11,095 bases of DNA from Flavobacteriaceae bacterium (GTDB lineage Bacteria > Bacteroidota > Bacteroidia > Flavobacteriales > Flavobacteriaceae): NCBI GenBank assembly GCA_023700885.1, contig JAMPYA010000059.1, positions 1 to 11,095 on the forward strand. Reading direction: 5' to 3'. Shown piece after piece: positions 6,597-11,095 of this stretch. Positions within the stretch are counted from its first letter, which is position 1, and each line of letters starts with the position of its first letter. The notes beneath the pieces are model-generated. The model ran no database searches. It had not been told where the DNA came from and saw nothing but the letters and a program-made list of their open reading frames with translations. Made by a program: the position numbers and the translations under genes.

Positions 6597-7287
6597 AACC
6601 TTTTAATGAAATTTCTTCTAATTTTTCTATATCTAAAATGGTAATCTCATCTTTTAAAAAACGGATTAATTTTTCTTTATGAAATTTAGAAAGCGTTCTT
6701 ACCACATTATCTTTTGCCACACCAGACATTTCTGAAAGTAATTTAGGAGTAATAAAAGCCGGTAATTTTTCATTTTTAATAACATCATTTAATAAATACA
6801 ACAATAAATCACTTATTTTACCATTCATTTGTTTGTGTGCTAATGTTAAAATTCGATTCCACAACAATACATTTGATTTTCCCCAGTTGGCCGCAAATAG
6901 TTCACCAAATTTTTGATTTTTAAAAAGCACTTCTTTAAAAGCTTCGTCATCCATAAAACAAACCTCAACATCGGTTAAAGCAGCAACAGAAAAATGATGT
7001 CTTTTATCTAAAAAGATATTCGTTTTTCCAATCAGTTCATCAACACTAGAAATTTTGATTGTAAAAATTTTATTTGTACCATCTTCTATATAAATTTTTA
7101 CAAATCCACTTCGGATAGACAAAATATTATGACAAGAAGTACCTTGTTTAATAATGATTTCACCCGGATTAAAGTGTACTTTGTATCGAACATTTCCAAG
7201 TATGTTGAGTTCGTCCTCTGACAATAATTTAAATAAAGGAGAACGCTGATCACAATCAATACACTTCTTACAATCTTTATCTGACAT
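6595..7287 (-). CDS. Crp/Fnr family transcriptional regulator, FNR-like cysteines
   Basis: The 230-residue protein has an N-terminal cyclic-nucleotide-binding-type beta-roll (about 18-125; PGEIIIKQG at 41-49 and IRSGFVKIY at 58-66 are typical), a long dimerisation helix (about 127-165) and a C-terminal winged helix-turn-helix (about 176-212; recognition helix near KDNVVRTLSKF, 192-202, with the conserved arginine R197). Cysteines C6, C9 and C12 (CKKCIDC) precede the roll, and C110 in VEVCFMDDEAF aligns with C122 of E. coli FNR, so an oxygen-labile Fe-S cluster is possible. The N-terminal spacing differs from FNR's C20-C23-C29, and the residues that bind cAMP in Crp are not obvious. It is divergent from the octahaem cytochrome gene and convergent with osmC, both of which have matching dyads. 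Likely role: a sensor of oxygen, NO or redox state. No confident -7 box is seen. Confidence 0.85.
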   Translation of the reverse strand: MSDKDCKKCIDCDQRSPLFKLLSEDELNILGNVRYKVHFNPGEIIIKQGTSCHNILSIRSGFVKIYIEDGTNKIFTIKISSVDELIGKTNIFLDKRHHFSVAALTDVEVCFMDDEAFKEVLFKNQKFGELFAANWGKSNVLLWNRILTLAHKQMNGKISDLLLYLLNDVIKNEKLPAFITPKLLSEMSGVAKDNVVRTLSKFHKEKLIRFLKDEITILDIEKLEEISLKG

Positions 7288-7362
7288 ATATGAATCTGTT
7301 TGTTATAGCATCCTTAAAATAGAAGCCTAATTTTTAAATAAATGTAAGACATTAACATAATT

Positions 7363-7376
7363 ACGATATATATCGT
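7363..7376. repeat. 14-bp perfect palindrome between regulator and cytochrome genes
   Basis: ACGATATATATCGT is a perfect palindrome, 76 bases upstream of the regulator ATG and about 130 bases upstream of the cytochrome ATG. It could be an operator for the regulator gene, but the sequence differs from the two TRAC-N4-GTYA dyads. A+T richness makes short palindromes common here, although the CG ends add some weight. Confidence 0.35.
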
Positions 7377-7385
7377 TAAATTTTA

Positions 7386-7416
7386 TATCTCTATCAATAT
7401 ATCAAAGATATAGATA
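7386..7416. repeat. Imperfect inverted repeat in divergent intergenic region
   Basis: Arms TATCTCTATC (7386-7395) and GATATAGATA (7407-7416) pair at 9 of 10 positions around an 11-nt spacer. Inside and across it, ATCAA (the reverse complement of the FNR half-site TTGAT) occurs twice in direct orientation (7393-7397 and 7401-7405). This is suggestive of regulator binding but weak in such A+T-rich DNA. Confidence 0.25.
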
Positions 7417-7433
7417 CCGCTTATACCAATTCA

Positions 7434-7476
7434 TGACATTTGTCAGTTAATAGAATTTTAAATAGCCTGAAATTTG
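7434..7476 (+). promoter_or_regulatory. Candidate Fnr-type operator and promoter of the octahaem cytochrome
   Basis: TGACA-TT-TGTCA (7434-7445) is a perfect dyad. As TGAC-N4-GTCA it matches the inner bases of FNR/ANR boxes (TTGAT/C-N4-A/GTCAA), though the outer T and A are A and G here. Its centre (7439.5) lies 36.5 bp before the last base of GAAATTTG (7469-7476), a one-mismatch -7 box, the same spacing as for osmC. The predicted start near 7481 gives a leader of about 28 nt. No -33 TTG is present. Confidence 0.45.
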
Positions 7477-7508
7477 ACTAACTAAAAAATCAAAAAAACC
7501 ATATTAGT

Positions 7509-8705
7509 ATGAAAAATATTTTAAAAAACCTTTTTAAATTAGGCTTAATGCTTTCTTTTGTATTGGTTGTCTCTTGTAAAGATGATGAAGATCCAATTGT
7601 AGATCCAGTTGTTGATGTAGTTGTTCCCGCAACTTTAGATTATGTAGGTTCACAAAAATGTGGGGAATGCCATAAAGATCATTACGATCGTTTTGTAGAA
7701 AGTGGTCATCCATATAAAGTAGTGAAAATTAATGGTAAAAAACCTGAAATGCCCTATTTTGGCAATTTTACTGAACCTAAACTTCCAATTGTAAACAATG
7801 TTCAATTAACTTGGAATGATATCAGCTATACGATAGGTGGATATGGTTGGAAAATGCGTTTTATCGATAAAAATGGTTACAATATAACAGGAGCTGCAAC
7901 GCAATGGAATCCAGGCAATAACACCCAAACAGCTTATAACGCTACTACACCTGTTGGAACTGAAAAATACAATTGCGGAAATTGTCATACTACCGGATGG
8001 AAATCAAAAGCAGACGGAGGTATTCCACAAGATAATTTACCAGGCATGGATGGGTCATTTAAATATGGTGGAGTTCATTGCGAAGCTTGTCACGGTATGG
8101 GTAACAAACACGCCGTTACTAAAAGTAAACAAGATATAAAAATTGTAACAGGTGCTAATTCTTGTACGCCTTGCCATTGGAGAAGATATGCTAATACAAC
8201 AGATAATATGAAGCAACAAACTTCTGGTGGATGGGAAATGCACCGCAATCAGTTTGAACAAATTAATACCAACAAACATGCTGCTTTAAGTTGTAATGCT
8301 TGTCATGATCCACATTCAAGTTCTAAACATGACGCCAAAGCAAAAGGGATGGGTATTAAAAAAGATTGTGCTTCTTGTCATACCGGTCCAAAATATGCCG
8401 AAAGAATGCATTACTCTGCTACTTGTATTGATTGTCATATGCCAAAAACCGTTAAAAATGCTATTAATAAAAACAAATATGAAGGAGATGCACCTAACCA
8501 TAACTTCAAAATTAATATAGATCCTGCTGCTAAATACTTTACTACAGATGCAGCTGGAACACTTTGGGCAAACCAAGATAAAAAAGGAACTACTTTAGAT
8601 TTTGCTTGTTACAAATGTCATAAAGATGTTGATAATGTTGGAGGAACAGGTTCTTGGAGAACCATGGTTGAACTTTCTGTAAAAGCAGCAACTTTCCATA
8701 AATAG
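7509..8705 (+). CDS. Octahaem c-type cytochrome lipoprotein
   Basis: The 398-residue exported multihaem cytochrome has a basic, hydrophobic signal peptide ending in lipobox VVSC with C23 as the acylated residue. Eight CxxCH haem sites begin at C51, C156, C191, C219, C262, C287, C306 and C367. Every cysteine is accounted for: sixteen haem-binding and one lipid-bearing. KDDED follows C23 directly and resembles the acidic lipoprotein export signal of Bacteroidota, so exposure on the outer face of the outer membrane is plausible. About 100 residues separate haems 1 and 2, including ISYTIGGYGWKMRFIDKNGY (105-124), which may form a small domain. CIDCHMPKT (306-314) resembles the late haem motif of cytochrome c554/NrfA-type proteins. 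Many extra histidines could give bis-His ligation. Likely an electron-transfer protein; whether it reduces a substrate cannot be told. It is monocistronic, divergent from the Crp/Fnr gene, and followed by a terminator. Confidence 0.9.
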   Translation: MKNILKNLFKLGLMLSFVLVVSCKDDEDPIVDPVVDVVVPATLDYVGSQKCGECHKDHYDRFVESGHPYKVVKINGKKPEMPYFGNFTEPKLPIVNNVQLTWNDISYTIGGYGWKMRFIDKNGYNITGAATQWNPGNNTQTAYNATTPVGTEKYNCGNCHTTGWKSKADGGIPQDNLPGMDGSFKYGGVHCEACHGMGNKHAVTKSKQDIKIVTGANSCTPCHWRRYANTTDNMKQQTSGGWEMHRNQFEQINTNKHAALSCNACHDPHSSSKHDAKAKGMGIKKDCASCHTGPKYAERMHYSATCIDCHMPKTVKNAINKNKYEGDAPNHNFKINIDPAAKYFTTDAAGTLWANQDKKGTTLDFACYKCHKDVDNVGGTGSWRTMVELSVKAATFHK

Positions 8706-8726
8706 TTTTATAAACCAAACTTTCCT

Positions 8727-8752
8727 AAAAGAGGGCAATTGCCCTCTTTTTT
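8727..8752 (+). terminator. Intrinsic terminator after the cytochrome gene
   Basis: AAAAGAGGGC and GCCCTCTTTT form a perfect 10-bp stem around AATT, followed by further T to 8752. It is 21 bases past the cytochrome stop. The symmetrical A- and T-runs could make it work in both directions, but no minus-strand gene reads into it. Confidence 0.92.
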
Positions 8753-8794
8753 GCTATTATAGGATTTCTCCTTATTTTATAAATTTGATATTCA

Positions 8795-8802
8795 TAACTT
8801 TG
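8795..8802 (+). promoter_or_regulatory. Promoter of the yjbR-like/aldehyde dehydrogenase operon
   Basis: TAACTTTG matches TAnnTTTG exactly and gives a leader of about 14 nt before the ATG at 8822. A second exact match, TAAATTTG, lies at 8780-8787 and would give a longer leader. Neither has a TTG 19-21 nt upstream, so I cannot choose firmly; the nearer one has the leader length seen elsewhere in this window. Confidence 0.5.
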
Positions 8803-8821
8803 TTAATCAAAATCTACACTT

Positions 8822-9160
8822 ATGAACATCGAAGAATTTAGAGAATTTTGTATCACAAAAAAAGCCGTGACCGAAAGTTTTCCTTTTGATAAGACAACCT
8901 TAGTGTTCAAAGTTGCCGGAAAAATGTTTGCCTTAACCGATTTAAATCCGCCTTTTCAAATCAATTTAAAATGCGACCCAGAACGAGCATTAGAGTTAAG
9001 AGAAAAATATCCATGTGTTTTACCGGGTTACCATATGAACAAACAGCATTGGAACACCGTTACGATTGATGGCTCTTTATCGGATGCATTTCTTAAAGAA
9101 CTTATCAAGCATTCCTACGACTTAATTGTAGCCAGTTTACCCAAATCAAAAAAACCTTAA
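8822..9160 (+). CDS. MmcQ/YjbR family protein
   Basis: The 112-residue protein belongs to the MmcQ/YjbR family, small cytosolic proteins with a CyaY-like fold; E. coli YjbR binds DNA non-specifically in its structural study, but no cellular role is established. Family marks are FPFD (20-23) after the first helix, KMFALTDL (34-41), the NLKCDPERALELRE segment (48-61) and PGYHMNKQHWNTV (68-80), the most characteristic block. The length is typical and complete. It is the first gene of a two-gene unit: its stop is two bases from the ATG of the aldehyde dehydrogenase gene, implying cotranscription and probably coupled translation. Nothing in the sequence links it mechanistically to aldehyde metabolism. 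Confidence 0.85.
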   Translation: MNIEEFREFCITKKAVTESFPFDKTTLVFKVAGKMFALTDLNPPFQINLKCDPERALELREKYPCVLPGYHMNKQHWNTVTIDGSLSDAFLKELIKHSYDLIVASLPKSKKP

Positions 9161-9162
9161 AA

Positions 9163-10737
9163 ATGTTAACCGGAAAAAATTATATTGGAAACTCACTTTC
9201 TGCTAAAGGCACTAAAATGTTTAAAACATTTAATCCGAAAGAAAATATAGAAAATGAACAAGTTTTTTATGAAGCTTCTACTGATGAAATCAATCAAGCT
9301 GTTGAATTAGCACATCAAGCATTTCAGAATTTTCAGGCGATTGATTCCGCTCAAAAAAGTAAATTTTTAAAAACTATCGCTGATGAAATTCTGAATTTAG
9401 GCGATGTTTTAGTTCAATTGGTGATACAAGAAACTGGTTTATCTCCTGAACGTATCATTAATGAAAGAGCCCGAACTTTATGGCAACTACAAATGTTTGC
9501 TGATTTATTGGATGAAGGCTCTTGGGTTGATGCCACTATTGACACGGCTCAAATGGACAGAAAACCCAATCCAAAACCTGATTTGCGAAAAATGCTCATT
9601 CCGTTAGGACTGGTAGTGGTTTTTGGTGCTAGTAATTTCCCTTTAGCGTATTCAACTGCGGGCGGAGATACCGTTTCTGCTTTAGCTGCCGGTTGTCCGG
9701 TCATTGTAAAATCGCATCCAATGCATGCAGGAGTAAGTGAATTGGTCGCTTCAGCTATCATCAAAGCTGCTCAAAAAACGGAAATGCCCAATGGTGTTTT
9801 TTCCAACTTAAACAGTAGCGGAATTGAAGTAGGAATTCAATTAGTCAAACATCCACTTGTAAAAGCGGTTAGTTTTACCGGAAGTATTTCGGGCGGAAGA
9901 GCACTGTTTAATTTAGCCAACCAACGCCCCGAACCCATTCCTGTTTTTGCAGAAATGGGAAGTATCAATCCGGTAATTCTTTTACCGCTAGCACTCAAAA
10001 ATAAAAGTCGAGAAATTGCCAAAACCTATGCGCAATCTATTACCTTGGGAAGTGGTCAATTTTGTACCAATCCCGGACTCATATTGGGAATTAAAAGTGA
10101 ATCATTAAAAACTTTTGCTCAACATTTAAGTGATGAAATACTTTCAGTTGAACCTAGTTGCATGTTAAATCCGGTAATTGCTGATAATTTTGAAACCAAC
10201 AAAGAAAAGATGATACAGCAAGAAAATATTTCTACAGTAGTTTCTTTTGAAAAAAATGTTGATAAGAATTATGGAAGACCTTTGGTTTTAACAGTAGATG
10301 GAACTACTTTTTTAAAAAATCCTCAATTACATCAAGAAGTATTTGGACCTTTCTCCATGCTGGTTCAATGTGAATCTATTGATGAATTGGAAACAATTAT
10401 TTCTCAATTAGAAGGACAGTTAACAGGAACTCTAATGGCTGAAGAAGAGGAACTTTTAAAATATGTTAACCTAGTTCAGGCGCTTCAAAATAGAGTTGGA
10501 AGATTAATCTTTAACGGTGTTCCAACGGGTGTTGAAGTTTGTCCTGCTATGCAACATGGCGGACCTTATCCTGCTTCTACCGATAGCAGATTTACAGCAG
10601 TGGGCATCCATTCTATTAAGCGCTGGCTCAGACCTTTTTCCTATCAAAATTGGCCGAATAATTTATTGCCAAAAGCACTCCAAAATGAAAATCCGCTTAA
10701 AATTAATCGATTGGTTAATAATGTATTTATTAAATAG
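9163..10737 (+). CDS. NADP-type aldehyde dehydrogenase, 2-oxoglutarate semialdehyde dehydrogenase-like
   Basis: The 524-residue cytosolic protein is a full-length aldehyde dehydrogenase of the group including 2-oxoglutarate semialdehyde (2,5-dioxovalerate) dehydrogenase, which finishes the breakdown of hydroxyproline, pentoses or sugar acids to 2-oxoglutarate. Catalytic and cofactor residues are present: N158 in FGASNFPLAYS, K183 in IVKSHP, SFTGS (237-241), E264 in FAEMGSINP and nucleophile C301 in GSGQFCTNPGL; EVFGPF (392-397) is the conserved late motif. GQFCTNPG and the QNENPL tail (508-513) favour this group over betaine or succinate semialdehyde enzymes. In other flavobacteria such genes often sit beside hydroxyproline-pathway genes; none is visible here, so the true substrate is open. 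It is the second gene after the YjbR-like gene (2-nt gap). Its last codons and downstream DNA are copied at 10973-11095. Confidence 0.85.
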   Translation: MLTGKNYIGNSLSAKGTKMFKTFNPKENIENEQVFYEASTDEINQAVELAHQAFQNFQAIDSAQKSKFLKTIADEILNLGDVLVQLVIQETGLSPERIINERARTLWQLQMFADLLDEGSWVDATIDTAQMDRKPNPKPDLRKMLIPLGLVVVFGASNFPLAYSTAGGDTVSALAAGCPVIVKSHPMHAGVSELVASAIIKAAQKTEMPNGVFSNLNSSGIEVGIQLVKHPLVKAVSFTGSISGGRALFNLANQRPEPIPVFAEMGSINPVILLPLALKNKSREIAKTYAQSITLGSGQFCTNPGLILGIKSESLKTFAQHLSDEILSVEPSCMLNPVIADNFETNKEKMIQQENISTVVSFEKNVDKNYGRPLVLTVDGTTFLKNPQLHQEVFGPFSMLVQCESIDELETIISQLEGQLTGTLMAEEEELLKYVNLVQALQNRVGRLIFNGVPTGVEVCPAMQHGGPYPASTDSRFTAVGIHSIKRWLRPFSYQNWPNNLLPKALQNENPLKINRLVNNVFIK

Positions 10738-10823
10738 ACGAAAGAATCTAGATCAAAGATAAAAGACTATTGTTTTTAATAATTAACTATTTTCCAACAC
10801 ATTACCTATTTTTGTCATATCGA
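10701..10823. repeat. Direct repeat, first copy (dehydrogenase 3' end and downstream)
   Basis: This copy spans the last 12 sense codons and stop of the aldehyde dehydrogenase gene plus 86 bases beyond. It matches 10973-11095 with an offset of 272 bp and two mismatches (10704 T/A, 10711 T/A); 10712-10823 is identical for 112 bases. It is the ancestral copy, since it completes a dehydrogenase with the expected C-terminus. Confidence 0.95.
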
Positions 10824-10889
10824 AGAATAATTTTTATACTATAAAAAGCAATATAAAATGACGTATGTGAGTTGTAAACAATTCTAATT

Positions 10890-10922
10890 CCCCTCTTGAG
10901 AGGGGTTAGGGGTGTGTTTTTT
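10890..10922 (+). repeat. G-rich hairpin, REP-like intergenic element or terminator
   Basis: CCCCTCT and AGAGGGG form a perfect 7-bp stem around TG (10890-10905), followed by TTAGGGGTGTG and a run of six T (10917-10922). The two G4 tracts in GGGGTTAGGGG could each pair with the single C4 tract, so two folds compete. From memory, similar CCCCTC...GAGGGGTTAGGGG strings recur between genes in flavobacterial genomes, like REP elements; only one copy lies in this window. The T-run also suits terminator function for the dehydrogenase operon. Confidence 0.55.
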
Positions 10923-10972
10923 AATTTTACTAAACACTTATTAATCTGCAATTAAACAAAAATGTCATTGGT

Positions 10973-11095
10973 AATAAATCGAATGGTTAATAATGTATTT
11001 ATTAAATAGACGAAAGAATCTAGATCAAAGATAAAAGACTATTGTTTTTAATAATTAACTATTTTCCAACACATTACCTATTTTTGTCATATCGA
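10973..11095. repeat. Direct repeat, second copy, cut by the window edge
   Basis: It copies 10701-10823 with two mismatches and is identical over its last 112 bases. It carries a detached 3' fragment of the dehydrogenase gene (residues reading NRMVNNVFIK then TAG at 11007-11009), with TTG changed to ATG. No longer frame leads into it, so it is a non-coding remnant. The copy runs to the last base, so its true end is unknown. Confidence 0.95.

Larger units (their letters stand above)
10738..11095. other. Gene-free right end with duplication and G-rich hairpin
   Basis: No protein-coding frame of note is present; the ATG at 10858 reaches a stop after nine codons. The region holds the downstream half of the first repeat copy (to 10823), a unique stretch of about 150 bases with a G-rich hairpin at 10890-10922, and the second repeat copy to the window edge. 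No RNA gene is recognised. The dehydrogenase gene has no strong terminator directly after its stop; AAAAGACTATTGTTTTT (10761-10777) is only a weak hairpin, and the 10890-10922 hairpin with its T-run is the better candidate. Confidence 0.7.

Noticed and set aside
8316..8576. Minus-strand open frame of 86 codons inside the cytochrome gene
   Set aside because: It lies wholly opposite a well-supported octahaem cytochrome, and its cysteine- and phenylalanine-rich product mirrors the sense codons; no promoter or homology is evident.
9549..10022. Two minus-strand open frames opposite the aldehyde dehydrogenase gene
   Set aside because: Both are shadows of a gene whose catalytic motifs are intact on the plus strand.
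10517..10762. Plus-strand 81-codon frame overlapping the dehydrogenase 3' end
   Set aside because: Out of frame with the conserved dehydrogenase C-terminus; most of its length is inside that gene.
10952..11009. Second copy of the dehydrogenase tail as a separate pseudogene
   Set aside because: Only about 12 codons are copied and they continue into non-coding DNA identical to the first copy, so a direct repeat describes it better than a degraded gene.
1..11095. CRISPR arrays, insertion sequences, toxin-antitoxin or defence genes
   Set aside because: No regularly spaced repeats, transposase-like proteins or terminal inverted repeats bounding a gene were seen; the only long repeat is the single direct duplication at the right end.

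Overview
The window looks like chromosomal DNA from a member of the Bacteroidota, most likely a Flavobacterium-type Flavobacteriaceae. The evidence is the strong A+T bias, exact or near TAnnTTTG -7 boxes (the Bacteroidota housekeeping promoter element) upstream of several genes, starts without clear Shine-Dalgarno sequences, a lipoprotein with an acidic stretch right after the lipobox cysteine, and proteins that read as flavobacterial versions of IlvE, MnmD, RuvC, HemW and YjbR. This placement comes from reading the sequence, not from a database search.

Left part (1-4346): a short apparently non-coding edge, then ilvE (minus, branched-chain aminotransferase) with a terminator and a promoter. 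mnmD (plus, tRNA wobble-uridine methyltransferase) follows, then a 46-residue single-span membrane protein (2138-2278). The end of that small gene overlaps the end of a convergent two-gene minus-strand operon: a flippase-like polytopic membrane protein (LPG-synthase TM family) followed by a family 2 glycosyltransferase. The pair probably makes or modifies a membrane lipid-linked glycan.

Middle part (4347-8752): a compact divergent promoter separates the flippase-like gene from ruvC-hemW (plus). After hemW come an OsmC-family gene with a strong terminator, a minus-strand Crp/Fnr-type regulator, and a divergently transcribed eight-haem c-type cytochrome predicted to be a lipoprotein, perhaps on the cell surface. 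Two inverted repeats sharing the core TRAC-N4-GTYA lie upstream of osmC and of the cytochrome gene. Each is centred 36.5 bp before the last base of a (candidate) -7 box, which is activator-type spacing for a Crp/Fnr protein. This suggests a small local regulon of regulator, OsmC and octahaem cytochrome, next to the haem chaperone gene hemW.

Right part (8753-11095): a YjbR/MmcQ-family gene and a ketoglutarate-semialdehyde-type aldehyde dehydrogenase form a two-gene operon (2-nt gap). The last 358 bases carry no gene. They hold a second, near-identical copy of the dehydrogenase 3' end (272-bp spacing, running off the window edge), and between the copies a G-rich hairpin resembling a dispersed intergenic repeat.

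I did not find a clearly new multi-gene system. The best leads are the predicted regulon with its octahaem lipoprotein, and the duplicated right end with the embedded hairpin.
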